DNA of 64,000 bases from Halomonas sp. TA22 (GCF_013009075.1 NZ_CP053108.1:2870517-2934516), one strand, 5' to 3'. Shown: positions 18,695 to 28,020, numbered from the stretch's first letter. Made by a program: numbers and translations. The notes: generated from the letters alone by a model not told the origin.

Positions 18695-20503
18695 ATGACA
18701 CAAAGACAACAACGCCTCACGCCCCAGCAACTCCGATCGCGCTGGTGGTTCGACAACCCTGAGCATCCTGGCACCACGGCGATCTGCATAGAACGCTACA
18801 TGAATTACGGGGTGGCGTTGGAGGAGCTGCGTAGCGGCAAGCCGATCATCGGCATCGCCCAGTCGGGCTCCGACCTCACCCCTTGCAACCGCCACCATAT
18901 CGAGCTGGTCAAGCGGGTGAAGGATGGCATTCGTGCTGCCGGAGGCGTGCCCTTCGAGTTCCCCATGCATCCGATTCACGAAAACGTGCGGCGCCCCACC
19001 GCGGCGCTGGATCGCAACCTCGCCTATCTGGGCCTGGTCGAGATCATGCACGGCTACCCACTCGATGGCGTAGTGCTGACAACGGGGTGTGACAAGACCA
19101 CGCCGGCCTGCCTGATGGCGGCGGCCACGGTCAATATTCCTGCCATCGTGCTCTCCGGTGGACCGATGCTCAACGGTTGGCGGGGCAGCAGCGAGCGCGT
19201 CGGCTCCGGCACCATCATCTGGGAGCTTCGCAAGCGTCTTGCCGCCGGTGATATCGGATACGAGGAGTTCCTAGCGCGGGCCACGGACTCGGCACCCTCC
19301 GTGGGGCACTGCAATACCATGGGCACTGCCTCGACCATGAACTCCATGGCCGAGTGCCTGGGCATGAGCCTGCCGGGCTCGGCGATCATTCCCGCGCCTT
19401 ACAAGGAGCGCTCGTCCGTCGCCTATTACACCGGGGAGCGGATCGTCGAGATGGTCTGGGAGGATTTGCGGCCTCTGGAAATACTGACCCGCGAGGCGTT
19501 CGAGAACGCCATCATGGCCTGCTCGGCATTGGGCGGTTCCAGCAACGCCCCCATCCACGTCATTGGCATTGCTCGACATGCCGGCATTGAACTCACCAAT
19601 GACGATTGGCAGCGCCTGGGGCATTCGATTCCGCTATTGAGCAACGTCATGCCCGCCGGCGCTTATCTGTGCGAAGAGTTCTATCGCGCGGGTGGCGTGC
19701 CTGCGGTTCTGCGTGAACTGCAACGTGCCGGCCACTTGCATGACAATATGTTGACCGTCAATGGTCGTACCCTGGGAGAGAACATCGAAGGGTGCGACAC
19801 CCAGGATGAGGAGATCATCCGGCGCTACGAGAACCCGTTGGTCGAGCATGCAGGGTTCATCAACTTGAAGGGCAACCTGTTCGACTCCGCATTGATGAAG
19901 ACCAGCGTGATTTCGGCGGAGTTCCGTCAGCGCTACTTGAGCAACCCTGATGACCCCGAGGCCTTCGAGGGGCCGGTCGCGGTCTTCGATGGCTCCGAGG
20001 ATTACCATGCGCGAATCGATGATCCTGCGCTTGGCATCGACGAGAACACCATTCTGGTCATGCGTGGCGCAGGCCCGGTAGGCCACCCCGGTGGGGCGGA
20101 GGTGGTCAACATGCAACCGCCCGAGGCGCTGATCAAACGCGGTATCGAGTCGCTGCCGTGCCTGGGCGATGGGCGCCAGTCCGGTACCTCCGGGTCGCCC
20201 TCGATTCTCAATGCCGCGCCGGAAGCCGCAGTCGGTGGCGGGTTGGCACTGCTTGAGAGTGGCGACAGGGTGCGAATCGACCTGCGTAAAGGGGAAGCAA
20301 ATCTTCTGATCAGCGAAGAGGAGTTGACTCAACGTCGTGAACGGTTGGCATCCGAGGGAGGCTATCGCTATCCGCCCCATCAGACACCCTGGCAGGAGAT
20401 ACAACGCAGCCTGGTCGAGCAGCACGATCGCGGCATGACGCTGATACCTGCCACACAGTATCGCGACGTGGCGCGTACCAGCACGCCACGAGACAACCAT
20501 TGA
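18695..20503 (+). CDS. xylD: XylD-like pentonate (xylonate) dehydratase, IlvD/Edd family
   Basis: A 602-residue dehydratase of the IlvD/Edd family, close to Caulobacter XylD throughout, including the [19 protein letters not shown] start and the PRDNH tail. The three iron-sulfur cysteines are Cys64, Cys132 ([11 protein letters not shown]) and Cys206 (GHCNTMG). It would dehydrate a pentonate to the 2-keto-3-deoxy acid, which the xylX-like product at 5701-6864 can convert to 2-oxoglutarate semialdehyde. I chose ATG 18695 because AGGA lies seven bases upstream; a frame opening 45 bases earlier lacks such a site. It is transcribed alone, divergent from the SDR-FAH-UxaA block. Other pentonates such as L-arabinonate are possible. 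Confidence 0.85.
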   Translation: MTQRQQRLTPQQLRSRWWFDNPEHPGTTAICIERYMNYGVALEELRSGKPIIGIAQSGSDLTPCNRHHIELVKRVKDGIRAAGGVPFEFPMHPIHENVRRPTAALDRNLAYLGLVEIMHGYPLDGVVLTTGCDKTTPACLMAAATVNIPAIVLSGGPMLNGWRGSSERVGSGTIIWELRKRLAAGDIGYEEFLARATDSAPSVGHCNTMGTASTMNSMAECLGMSLPGSAIIPAPYKERSSVAYYTGERIVEMVWEDLRPLEILTREAFENAIMACSALGGSSNAPIHVIGIARHAGIELTNDDWQRLGHSIPLLSNVMPAGAYLCEEFYRAGGVPAVLRELQRAGHLHDNMLTVNGRTLGENIEGCDTQDEEIIRRYENPLVEHAGFINLKGNLFDSALMKTSVISAEFRQRYLSNPDDPEAFEGPVAVFDGSEDYHARIDDPALGIDENTILVMRGAGPVGHPGGAEVVNMQPPEALIKRGIESLPCLGDGRQSGTSGSPSILNAAPEAAVGGGLALLESGDRVRIDLRKGEANLLISEEELTQRRERLASEGGYRYPPHQTPWQEIQRSLVEQHDRGMTLIPATQYRDVARTSTPRDNH

Positions 20504-20667
20504 CGCTGATGATCGATACCATATCGCCACAGGAGATGTTCCGCTGACGGTTTTTGACGTTGAACTGATAAGCTTTTGTTTTTATTGGAGCAGACTCAAC
20601 CCAGGTTAAGGGAATTGTCATAAAGGCTTGTTAGAGTGCAGGTGCGTAAACAAGGCAGGAGGCCTTT

Positions 20668-20928
20668 ATGCTTAATATCTCAAGGAAAGTTACGTGCCCC
20701 GAATGCAGTGGAAGCAATTTCTGGAAGGGGGATCCCAAGCCCACGGACGATCTTCACTGCCGTTACTGCAGTGCGTTCATCGCCAAATACGATGATTACA
20801 TCTCCAATCTCGTTCGAGACGAAGCCGCGCGCATGCTGGCGCAATTCGTCGAGTCCGATTCCGAGCAGGATCTCGCCACGCTCAAGTATGCGCTGTCGCA
20901 TCCCGAGCATCGCAGGGCCAGTGTCTGA
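20668..20928 (+). CDS. Small zinc-ribbon protein of unknown function
   Basis: An 86-residue protein with a strong AGGAGG site five bases before the ATG. It carries two CxxC knuckles, Cys10-Pro-Glu-Cys13 and Cys31-Arg-Tyr-Cys34, spaced like a zinc ribbon. The acidic C-terminal half (VRDEAARMLAQFVESDSEQDL) is probably helical. I do not recognise a named family. It stands alone between the xylD-like gene and the tRNA region and may be a stress or regulatory protein. Confidence 0.65.
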   Translation: MLNISRKVTCPECSGSNFWKGDPKPTDDLHCRYCSAFIAKYDDYISNLVRDEAARMLAQFVESDSEQDLATLKYALSHPEHRRASV

Positions 20929-20952
20929 GCCTGATTGCATGGCCTAGCATGA

Positions 20953-20989
20953 CGATACTATCTGCCTAGAAGCAGAACGGGTAGTATCG
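20953..20989. other. Two-stem hairpin downstream of the zinc-ribbon gene
   Basis: CGATACTA pairs with TAGTATCG, and inside it TCTGC pairs with GCAGA around a CTAGAA loop. It begins 24 bases after the zinc-ribbon stop. There is no T-run, so it may protect the 3' end of the message rather than terminate transcription efficiently. Confidence 0.4.
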
Positions 20990-21005
20990 CGCAGAGCCGA
21001 CAACG

Positions 21006-21047
21006 AAAACCGCCGCTAACGGATCATGCCGAGGTGACGGTTTCTTT
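21006..21047. repeat. Diverged inverted copy of the tRNA-Pro terminator
   Basis: AAAACCGCCGCTAACGGATC and the following bases through CGGTTTCTTT match, with a few changes, the minus-strand sequence of the terminator at 21325-21366. The two copies lie about 280 bases apart in opposite orientation. The mismatches fall mostly in the right stem arm (GTGACGG here, TGGCGG there), so this copy would fold less well. The bases between the copies (21048-21324) contain no gene I can support. Confidence 0.55.
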
Positions 21048-21324
21048 AGGAAAAGAGTAAAAGCCGTAGAGCAGACACTGTGGCTAGGCTTCATTCCTCA
21101 CCGCTGCCTTCTGGCGCGAGACGTTGATCGATGTCTCGATTTTTCGTGAGTGGCTACTCAACACTGCTCAGCGCGAGGCCTATAACCGAATGGCCCATCT
21201 TTTCTGAGTTTCTGTTACGAGGCGCAGCGCAGCTTGAGCCTCAAGGCGGGAGGAGATCGTTTGATCGGCTGTTGGCATGGAGTGGGCTGGCAGACGAGAG
21301 GTGTTTGCCGAGATTCCAACAATG

Positions 21325-21366
21325 AAAAACCGCCACTCGGCCTGATCCGTTAGTGGCGGTTTTTTT
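21325..21366 (-). terminator. Bidirectional Rho-independent terminator after tRNA-Pro
   Basis: ACCGCCACT (21329-21337) pairs with AGTGGCGGT (21352-21360), with A-rich flank on the left and six T on the right, so it can stop transcription from both sides. It ends 8 bases before the tRNA 3' CCA on the minus strand and is its natural terminator. The loop has its own CGG/CCG pairing. Confidence 0.85.
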
Positions 21367-21373
21367 GATGTCT

Positions 21374-21450
21374 TGGTCGGAGCGACAGGATTCGAACCTG
21401 CGACCTCTGCAACCCCATTGCAGCGCGCTACCAAGCTGCGCCACGCTCCG
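21374..21450 (-). tRNA. tRNA-Pro (anticodon GGG)
   Basis: A 77-base gene on the minus strand with an encoded 3' CCA. The acceptor arm is CGGAGCG/CGCTCCG with discriminator A. The anticodon stem CTGCA/TGCAG encloses loop ATGGGGT, giving anticodon GGG, which reads CCC and CCU proline codons. The T loop is GTTCGAATC. It resembles E. coli proL in having the same anticodon loop. Confidence 0.95.
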
Positions 21451-21620
21451 ACTATCTCGTTGCCACGCTCGTTTAACCTGACCGTGCCGTGAAGACGAGG
21501 CATATACTAGCGTGGCTCGATAAAAATGGAAAGACTCTTTGCGCTTTTCTTTCAAATGCTTGTCGCCTTCCGGGCTGGCTCCTGTAATCTTGGAAGCGGA
21601 TTGCATCAAGGAGAGGGGAG

Positions 21621-21986
21621 ATGCCACTGATCGCTGGGATGTGCATTTTGCTGGGTTGCCAATTCGTGGGCGAGTCGCTGGCGCGTGGCCTTGGCGTACC
21701 TGTGCCTGGACCGGTGCTGGGAATGGTGTTTCTACTGCTGATATTGATCATCCATGGACGTGTGCCCACCGGGCTGAGAATGATGGGTGAGGGCCTGCTT
21801 CGCTACCTGACGTTGCTCTTCGTGCCGGCTGGTGTCGGTATGATGGTGCATTTCGACCTGATTCGCTCTGACTTCTGGACGCTGGCCATCACCTTGGTGG
21901 TATCCACTGCGATCACGCTTGCGGTAACCGCCAAGGTGATGACATGGCTCAATGGCCGTCTGGTAGATGAAGGAAAGCGCAGGTGA
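21621..21986 (+). CDS. CidA/LrgA-family holin-like membrane protein
   Basis: A 121-residue protein with four predicted membrane helices and the LrgA signature PVPGPVLGMVFLLLIL followed by FVPAGVGMM. CidA/LrgA proteins are holin-like and act with CidB/LrgB partners in the control of murein hydrolase activity, or in export of small metabolites such as pyruvate or glycolate. AAGGAGAGG precedes the ATG. It overlaps the LrgB gene by four bases, which is the usual arrangement. Confidence 0.9.
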   Translation: MPLIAGMCILLGCQFVGESLARGLGVPVPGPVLGMVFLLLILIIHGRVPTGLRMMGEGLLRYLTLLFVPAGVGMMVHFDLIRSDFWTLAITLVVSTAITLAVTAKVMTWLNGRLVDEGKRR

Positions 21987-22711
21987 ATGTCGTCGCGCTG
22001 GACCAATTGTGGGTCTATCTCTCGGGCAATCCTCTGCTATCCCTGCTGGCGACACTGGTCGCCTTCTTTGCGGCTGGGCATATCAATCGCTGGCTAGGAG
22101 GAACGACACTGCTGCATCCGGTCGTGTTGAGCATCCTGCTGCTGATTGGCTTTCTGCAATTGACCGGGGTGGATTACGCCACCTACTTCGAGGGGGCGCA
22201 ATTCATTCATTTTCTTCTCGGCCCGGCAACAGTGGCATTGGCCATTCCTCTCTACGACCATCGCGAGCGAGTGCGGCGCTTGTTGGCTCCCGTGCTCCTT
22301 TCCTGCGTGGTGGGTATCACGGTGGCCGTGAGCTCGACTCTTGGCATTGCCTCTTTGATGGGCGCTGACTCGGCTACGCTATTTAGCCTGGCGCCGAAAT
22401 CGGTCACTTCACCCATCGCCATGGGCATTGCCGAACAGCTCGGAGGAATTCCCTCATTGGCGGCCGGCTTGGTGCTGCTCACAGGGTCGGTCGGCTGTGC
22501 GTTAGCCCCTTGGATCTTTCGTGCCCTGAAAGTAACCGATCCCACTGTGCAGGGGTTCACCATGGGGCTCGCTGCGCACGGTTTTGGTACCGCGCATAGT
22601 TTTGCGTCACTGGGAGCAGTGGCAGGGGCTTTTGCCGGCCTATCGATGGGCCTGACCGGACTATTGACGGCATTCCTTCTCCCGTTGATCGCACGTCTCG
22701 CAGGTTTGTAG
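21983..22711 (+). CDS. LrgB/CidB-family membrane protein
   Basis: A 242-residue membrane protein of the LrgB family. Signatures are GPATVALAIPLYDH near residue 75, SLAPKSVTSPIAMGIAEQLGG, and GLAAHGFGTAHSF in the C-terminal half. It starts at a GTG that overlaps the cidA/lrgA stop (GTGA), so the two are translationally coupled. The pair is thought to modulate autolysis or small-acid transport across the inner membrane. No LysR-type CidR regulator is adjacent. Confidence 0.92.
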   Translation: MNVVALDQLWVYLSGNPLLSLLATLVAFFAAGHINRWLGGTTLLHPVVLSILLLIGFLQLTGVDYATYFEGAQFIHFLLGPATVALAIPLYDHRERVRRLLAPVLLSCVVGITVAVSSTLGIASLMGADSATLFSLAPKSVTSPIAMGIAEQLGGIPSLAAGLVLLTGSVGCALAPWIFRALKVTDPTVQGFTMGLAAHGFGTAHSFASLGAVAGAFAGLSMGLTGLLTAFLLPLIARLAGL

Positions 22712-22719
22712 CTCGGGCA

Positions 22720-23085
22720 TCACACTTCTTCCCAGAGCTGCTGGCGAAACTCCTCTGATAAGCTGGCGACTCGGTTCATTCTCGTCACCGATGCCTCGTG
22801 CATCTCGCCGAGGATATCTTGGTAGCAGGTTGTCAGTCCGGCGGAACTCGATTGTATCGGTGACATGAAACATTCGGCCAATCTCATGTTGGCCGAAAAA
22901 CAGGCAAGCATGAACTCGGTTTCACCTTCGATGATTTTGGCGACCGTGTTGAGCATGGCGTCATGAAACTTTAGTAGAGGCATTGCGTCGTTTGGCCATT
23001 CGGGTACCCAGTACGCCAGCATGTTACCGCTGGGCAGGGGGGCTGCAGGAAATAGAGGAAATTGAGCTGCGGTCATTTTTTCCAT
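22720..23085 (-). CDS. Small helical protein, possibly phasin-like
   Basis: A 121-residue protein convergent with the LrgB gene. After a Pro-rich start (FPLFPAAPLPSGN), the rest is predicted to be helical and amphipathic: KFHDAMLNTVAKIIEGE, then SVTRMNRVASLSEEFRQQLW. Length and helix pattern are similar to phasins, which coat polyhydroxyalkanoate granules and are common in halomonads, but I see no decisive motif. An ATG nine bases further in (23076) follows a GGA-rich stretch and could be the real start. No PHA synthesis gene is close by. Confidence 0.5.
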   Translation of the reverse strand: MEKMTAAQFPLFPAAPLPSGNMLAYWVPEWPNDAMPLLKFHDAMLNTVAKIIEGETEFMLACFSANMRLAECFMSPIQSSSAGLTTCYQDILGEMHEASVTRMNRVASLSEEFRQQLWEEV

Positions 23086-23230
23086 AAATCAATCACAATA
23101 GTTTAACGATCAAATCCAATTTTAGTATAGAACATGGTGCGAAGGAGCAATGAATTGTTGCTTGGATAGGTGAGTGGCGATATGAGCGTGCACTCTTCTT
23201 GTCTCAGACATTGGTCTTAAGGGGTTGGGT

Positions 23231-23404
23231 ATGTGGTCAGTGGTCAAGTCCGTACTAGCAGCTTTTTTCGGAGTGCAGAAAGAGAGCCAGCGGCGCCATG
23301 ATTTTGAGCATGGAAAGCCTATGCACTTTATTATCATGGGTTTAGTGATGGGGTTGGTGCTTGTCATTTTGGTTGCGGGGGTTGCAATGCTCGCGGCGCG
23401 ATGA
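23231..23404 (+). CDS. DUF2970 small membrane protein
   Basis: A 57-residue protein with one C-terminal membrane helix (IIMGLVMGLVLVILVAGVAML) after a basic and polar N-terminus. The WSVVKSVLAAFFGVQ start followed by RRHDFEHGKP fits the DUF2970 family, whose short members often lie upstream of cytochrome oxidase genes in gammaproteobacteria, as here. Function is unknown; a role beside the oxidase is suggested only by position. There is a GGGG-rich stretch upstream but no classic ribosome binding site. Confidence 0.65.
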   Translation: MWSVVKSVLAAFFGVQKESQRRHDFEHGKPMHFIIMGLVMGLVLVILVAGVAMLAAR

Positions 23405-23442
23405 AGTCCAGCATGTGCCGCTGCGAGCAAGGGCGATTAAAT

Positions 23443-23482
23443 AGGGAGTACATGCAAAGCAAATAATCTTTCTATACTCCCT
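23443..23482. other. Inverted repeat in the coxB leader
   Basis: AGGGAGTA (23443-23450) and TACTCCCT (23475-23482) form a perfect 8-bp inverted repeat separated by an AT-rich 24-base loop, about 55 bases upstream of the coxB start. It could be an mRNA hairpin or a binding site for a regulator of the oxidase operon. No known regulator consensus was matched. Confidence 0.3.
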
Positions 23483-23535
23483 CTAAAGCGCCAGTATTGC
23501 GCGATGGACACAATCACAATAATTAGGAGGTGCAG

Positions 23536-24654
23536 ATGCGCAAGACGCTCGCTTTTAGCAAGGGTGGGTTAGCGCTCTTGGGACTGATGACTGCTGCACA
23601 TGCTCAAGCCTGGAATATGCCTGTCGGGGTGACGGACCTTAGTGCTGATATCTATAGGCTGCATATGACCATTTTCTGGATATGCGCAGTCATCGGCATT
23701 CTGGTCTTTGGGGTGATGTTCTACTCGCTGTTCAAGTTCAGGCGCTCCAAGGGCGCCAAATCCTCCAATTTTCATGAGAATACCATCGTCGAAGTTCTCT
23801 GGACTGCCGTGCCGCTGCTGATTTTGGTAGGCATGGCAGTGCCTGCAACGGCGACGCTGCGCCAGATGTATGACACCTCCGATGCCGATCTGGATGTCAT
23901 GATCACCGGTCAGCAGTGGCGTTGGCGCTATGAATATCTTGGCGAGGATATTGCGTTCAACTCCAGTATGAGTACGCCCAGAGAGCAGATAGCGGGCGCT
24001 GAGGAACGGGGAGAGCACTACCTGCTTGAGGTAGATGAGCCCCTGGTTCTGCCGATCGACCGAAAGATACGCTTCCTGATGACGGCGGATGACGTGATCC
24101 ACTCTTGGTGGGTGCCTGACTTTGCCGTCAAGCAGGACACTATTCCCGGCTTTGTTAACGAGAACTGGGTACGTATCAACGAACCCGGCATCTATCGAGG
24201 CCAGTGCGCGGAATTGTGCGGCCGCGACCATGCCTTCATGCCGATCGTGGTGCATGCCGTCGAGCAGGACGAGTTCGACAGCTGGCTGGAGGAGCGCCGT
24301 GAGGCCAGCGCTCAGGAGGCGGGTGCGGTCGATCGTGAGTGGGAGCTTGCCGAATTGATGGAGCGTGGAGAGGCGGTCTACCGCTCGATCTGCGCGTCAT
24401 GCCACCAGCAGGAAGGACAGGGCATGCCCCCGGCATTTCCGGCCTTGGCTGGAAACGATCACATCCTCGAAGACACCGAATGGCATATCGAAACCGTGCT
24501 CAATGGGGTGTCGGGCACTGCCATGCCGGCATTTCGCAGCAATCTCAACCCGGTCGAATTGGCAGCAGTCATTACCTACACTCGTAATGCCTGGGGTAAC
24601 GACACGGGCGATGAGATACAGCCATTGGCCATCGCCGAACAGCTAGCGCAATAG
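23536..24654 (+). CDS. coxB: Cytochrome c oxidase subunit II with fused cytochrome c domain
   Basis: A 372-residue caa3-type subunit II. A signal peptide ends near AHAQA (residue 25). Two membrane helices follow, then a periplasmic cupredoxin domain whose CuA ligands are in CAELCGRDHAFM (Cys224, Cys228, His232, Met235). A C-terminal c-type cytochrome domain has the heme-attachment motif CASCH at 286-290. It passes electrons from cytochrome c, or directly through its own heme, to subunit I. I chose ATG 23536, five bases after AGGAGG, rather than a GTG six bases earlier that overlaps this site. It is the first gene of the oxidase cluster. Confidence 0.96.
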   Translation: MRKTLAFSKGGLALLGLMTAAHAQAWNMPVGVTDLSADIYRLHMTIFWICAVIGILVFGVMFYSLFKFRRSKGAKSSNFHENTIVEVLWTAVPLLILVGMAVPATATLRQMYDTSDADLDVMITGQQWRWRYEYLGEDIAFNSSMSTPREQIAGAEERGEHYLLEVDEPLVLPIDRKIRFLMTADDVIHSWWVPDFAVKQDTIPGFVNENWVRINEPGIYRGQCAELCGRDHAFMPIVVHAVEQDEFDSWLEERREASAQEAGAVDREWELAELMERGEAVYRSICASCHQQEGQGMPPAFPALAGNDHILEDTEWHIETVLNGVSGTAMPAFRSNLNPVELAAVITYTRNAWGNDTGDEIQPLAIAEQLAQ

Positions 24655-24710
24655 CACCGCGGTGACGCGTTCTTCTCTCTGCCCTACGACAATGACAATG
24701 GAGATGTGCG

Positions 24711-26345
24711 ATGGCTCCTAAACTGCCGCCCAACCCTAGCTTGCAACACGCCAGTACTGCCGCTGCCGGTGGTCATGCTCATCAGGAGCATTCTCCGCCG
24801 CATGGCATCGTGCGCTGGCTGCTCACGACCAATCACAAGGAGATCGGCACACTCTATCTGATCTTCTCGCTGGTAATGTTCTTCATCGGTGGCATCTTTG
24901 CGCTGGTAGTACGTGCCGAACTCTTCCAGCCTGGCCTGCAGCTGGTGCAGCCGGAATTCTTCAATCAGATGACCACCATGCATGGGCTGATCATGGTCTT
25001 CGCAGCGGTGATGCCGGCCTTTACCGGCCTGGCCAACTGGATGATTCCACTGCAGATCGGCGCACCCGACATGGCTTTGCCGCGCCTCAATAACTTCAGC
25101 TTCTGGCTCTTGCCAATCGCCTTCACGTTGCTTCTGTCTACGCTGTTCATGCCTGGAGGTGGCCCCAACTTCGGCTGGACCTTCTACGCGCCATTGTCCA
25201 CCACCTACGCACCACCCTCGACCACTTTCTTTATCCTGGCGCTGCACATTGCCGGGATCAGCTCGATTCTGGGCGCCATCAATATCGTCGCCACCATCCT
25301 CAACATGCGCACTCCGGGGATGCGCATGATGGATATGCCGCTGTTCGTCTGGACCTGGCTGATCACCGGGTTCCTGCTGATAGCCGTGATGCCGGTGCTG
25401 GCGGGGGTGATCACGATGATGTTGATGGACATCAACTTCAACACCAGTTTCTTCAATGCCGCAGGCGGCGGCGATCCAGTGTTGTTCCAGCATCTCTTCT
25501 GGTTCTTCGGCCACCCCGAAGTCTACATCATGATCCTGCCGGCTTTCGGTATCGTCTCGGCAGTCATCCCCACCTTCGCGCGCAAGCGCCTGTTCGGCTA
25601 CGCCTCGATGGTCTATGCCACGGCCTCGATCGCGATCCTCTCGTTCCTGGTTTGGGCGCATCACATGTTCGTGGTCGGGCTGCCGCTCGTCGCGGAGCTG
25701 TTCTTCATGTACTCCACCATGCTGATCGCCGTGCCTACCGGGGTGAAGATCTTCAACTGGCTCACCACGCTGTTCCGGGGGTCGATCACGTTCGAGACGC
25801 CGATGCTGTTCTCCTTGGCGTTCGTGGTGCTGTTCACCATCGGCGGCTTCTCGGGGTTGATGCTGGCAATCGCCCCGGCGGATTTCCAATACCACGATAC
25901 CTACTTCGTGGTGGCCCACTTCCATTACGTGCTGGTCCCCGGTGCCATCTTCGCGATTATCTCCGGGGTCTACTACTGGTTGCCGAAGTGGACCGGTCAT
26001 TACCCTAGCGAGAAACTGGGGCACTGGCACTTCTGGCTATCTGTGATCGGGGTCAATCTCACCTTCTTTCCCATGCACTTTGCCGGGCTTGCTGGCATGC
26101 CGCGCCGCATCCCGGATTACGCGCTTCAGTTTGCCGATTTCAACATGATCTCGAGCCTCGGCGCCTTCCTGTTCGGTGTCTCCCAACTGCTGTTCGTGCT
26201 GGTGATCATCAAGTGCGCTCGCGGCGGCATCAAGGCGCCAGCCAGGGCTTGGGATGGTGCTGGGGATCTGGAGTGGACAGTACCGAGCCCGGCGCCGCTG
26301 CACACCTTCGAAACGCCACCGAATTTCAAGCCGGCGGAACATTGA
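24711..26345 (+). CDS. coxA: Cytochrome c oxidase subunit I
   Basis: A 544-residue membrane protein with twelve helices, the heme a/a3-CuB catalytic subunit of an aa3/caa3 oxidase. Landmarks are [11 protein letters not shown] (heme a His), [17 protein letters not shown] (CuB His and cross-linked Tyr), [10 protein letters not shown] (two CuB His), and [15 protein letters not shown] (heme a3 and heme a His). The GHPEVY glutamate is present, so this is an A1-type enzyme with a D channel. GGAG lies seven bases before the ATG. It is 56 bases downstream of coxB. Confidence 0.97.
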   Translation: MAPKLPPNPSLQHASTAAAGGHAHQEHSPPHGIVRWLLTTNHKEIGTLYLIFSLVMFFIGGIFALVVRAELFQPGLQLVQPEFFNQMTTMHGLIMVFAAVMPAFTGLANWMIPLQIGAPDMALPRLNNFSFWLLPIAFTLLLSTLFMPGGGPNFGWTFYAPLSTTYAPPSTTFFILALHIAGISSILGAINIVATILNMRTPGMRMMDMPLFVWTWLITGFLLIAVMPVLAGVITMMLMDINFNTSFFNAAGGGDPVLFQHLFWFFGHPEVYIMILPAFGIVSAVIPTFARKRLFGYASMVYATASIAILSFLVWAHHMFVVGLPLVAELFFMYSTMLIAVPTGVKIFNWLTTLFRGSITFETPMLFSLAFVVLFTIGGFSGLMLAIAPADFQYHDTYFVVAHFHYVLVPGAIFAIISGVYYWLPKWTGHYPSEKLGHWHFWLSVIGVNLTFFPMHFAGLAGMPRRIPDYALQFADFNMISSLGAFLFGVSQLLFVLVIIKCARGGIKAPARAWDGAGDLEWTVPSPAPLHTFETPPNFKPAEH

Positions 26346-26392
26346 AGCGCTGCGTGGCGCTGACGTTTCAAGGTCGCGTAAGGAGAGGTAAC

Positions 26393-26962
26393 ATGATGAA
26401 TCCGGTTCAGCGTACCGTATTTCGCTCGGTACTCATTCTTATGGGCATGTTCGCCTTCGCCTTCGCCCTGGTGCCGCTATATGACGTCTTCTGTCGTATG
26501 ACGGGCATCAACGGCAAGGTGGATGAGCGGGCACAATCCCTGGTCAGCGAAGAGGTGGATACCTCACGCTATGTGATGGTGCAGTTCATCACCCGCTCCG
26601 GCAGTGGCTTGCCATGGCGATTGGAGGTGGAGCATCGACAGGTGCGCGTTCACCCCGGCCAGCCTACGGAGATCTATTTCGCCTTCAGCAACCAGAGCGA
26701 CGTGGCGCAGTCGGGACGGGCCGTACCAAGCGTGTCGCCGTCGATTGCCTCGCGCCATCTGCGCAAGGTGAACTGTTTCTGTTTCGATGAGCAACGCCTG
26801 GAAGCCGGTGAAAGGGTAGAGATGCCGATGGTATTCCAGCTCGCTCGGGATCTTCCTCCGGAGGTGAACACGGTGACACTCGTCTATACGCTCTATCCCG
26901 TTTCGAAAGAGGAATCTCAGCTACAGGCGCGCATGGTGCCTGAATCAGGAGGTGACGCATGA
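26393..26962 (+). CDS. ctaG: Cytochrome c oxidase assembly protein CtaG (Cox11)
   Basis: A 189-residue protein that inserts copper into the CuB site of subunit I. One N-terminal membrane helix (SVLILMGMFAFAFALVPLYD) anchors a periplasmic domain. The copper-binding motif is KVNCFCFDEQRLEAGE, with the paired cysteines CFC. AGGAG is seven bases before the ATG at 26393. A longer open frame extends upstream across the coxA end but only as a shadow. It overlaps coxC by four bases. Confidence 0.94.
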   Translation: MMNPVQRTVFRSVLILMGMFAFAFALVPLYDVFCRMTGINGKVDERAQSLVSEEVDTSRYVMVQFITRSGSGLPWRLEVEHRQVRVHPGQPTEIYFAFSNQSDVAQSGRAVPSVSPSIASRHLRKVNCFCFDEQRLEAGERVEMPMVFQLARDLPPEVNTVTLVYTLYPVSKEESQLQARMVPESGGDA

Positions 26963-27819
26963 GCGGTGGCAGCTACTATGTTCCGGCAACCAGCAAGTGG
27001 CCTGTGCTCGGCTCCGTTGCCCTGGGCATCATGATGATCGGTACCGGCATGACGCTGGTCTACGGCAATGGCATGCCGGTCATGGCTCTGGGGTTGATCG
27101 CCGTTCTAGCCGTCATGGGGCTGTGGTTTAGGGATGTCGTGCTGGAGTCCCGCCAAGGACTTTACGACACCCAGATGGACCGCTCGTTTCGCTGGGGCAT
27201 GGGGTGGTTCATCTTTTCTGAAGTGATGTTCTTCGCGGCCTTCTTCGGTGCATTGTTCTACATCCGTATGTTCGCCTTGCCCTGGCTGGATGGCGAAGGG
27301 GCGAAAGGGGTGGCAGCATTGCTGTGGCCGGACTTCTCAGCAACCTGGCCGTTGATGGCTCCTCCCGATACGGCCATCAGTGGTCCGCGGGAAGTGATGA
27401 ATCCCTGGCAGTTACCACTCGTCAATACGCTGATTCTCGTCGCCTCGAGCATTACCCTGACGATCGCACATGAGGGCCTGAAGGAGGGGCATCGCGAGAC
27501 GTGCCGCAACTGGCTCTTCGGCACCCTCATGCTGGGTTTTGCCTTTATCGTCATCCAGGGCGTCGAGTACTACCAGGCCGTGACTCACTACGGCATCACG
27601 CTACAGGCGGGTATCTATGGCGCCACGTTCTTCCTGCTTACCGGCTTTCATGGCCTGCACGTCACGATCGGGGCGATCATTCTTTCGGTGATGTTGGTGC
27701 GCATAGTGCAGGGTCATTTCTCGAACGATAACCATTTTGCCTTCGAGGCTTCCTGTTGGTACTGGCACTTCGTCGATGCGGTGTGGATCGGACTCTTTCT
27801 GTTCGTTTATGTCTTCTGA
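26959..27819 (+). CDS. coxC: Cytochrome c oxidase subunit III
   Basis: A 286-residue membrane protein with seven helices. Family features are GWFIFSEVMFFAAFFGALFY, where the helix III glutamate lies in SEVMFF, then NTLILVASS, GFHGLHVTIGAI and the C-terminal WYWHFVDAVWIGLFLFVYVF. It stabilises the catalytic core and proton uptake. The start overlaps the ctaG stop (ATGA). The order coxB-coxA-ctaG-coxC is the standard one for proteobacteria. Confidence 0.96.
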   Translation: MSGGSYYVPATSKWPVLGSVALGIMMIGTGMTLVYGNGMPVMALGLIAVLAVMGLWFRDVVLESRQGLYDTQMDRSFRWGMGWFIFSEVMFFAAFFGALFYIRMFALPWLDGEGAKGVAALLWPDFSATWPLMAPPDTAISGPREVMNPWQLPLVNTLILVASSITLTIAHEGLKEGHRETCRNWLFGTLMLGFAFIVIQGVEYYQAVTHYGITLQAGIYGATFFLLTGFHGLHVTIGAIILSVMLVRIVQGHFSNDNHFAFEASCWYWHFVDAVWIGLFLFVYVF

Positions 27820-27828
27820 GGTGCAACG

Positions 27829-28020
27829 TCACGTCGCCAGATCGCCAAAATAGAACCCATAGATCAACAGGACAACGAGAAGCACCGCCATGGCGACACG
27901 CAGCTTGAGTGAAGCCAGTACGCGGCGTGACGCATGGTGATCACGAAGCAGAAAGCCGGCGCCAGCGGCAAGGCTTGCCAGCATGACCATAAAGGCAGCG
28001 GCTATCAGGACTTTGAGCAT
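27829..28020 (-). CDS. DUF2909 twin-transmembrane protein
   Basis: A 63-residue protein with two membrane helices (LIAAAFMVMLASLAAGAGFLL and VAMAVLLVVLLIYGFYFG) joined by a basic RDHHASRRVLASLKLR loop. It fits DUF2909, which is often found beside SURF1 in pseudomonads and halomonads. I chose the ATG at 28020, with GGAG six bases upstream, over a frame opening 60 bases earlier. It runs opposite to the oxidase operon, and its start codon overlaps that of SURF1, so its promoter must lie inside the surf1 gene. Function unknown. Confidence 0.75.
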   Translation of the reverse strand: MLKVLIAAAFMVMLASLAAGAGFLLRDHHASRRVLASLKLRVAMAVLLVVLLIYGFYFGDLAT

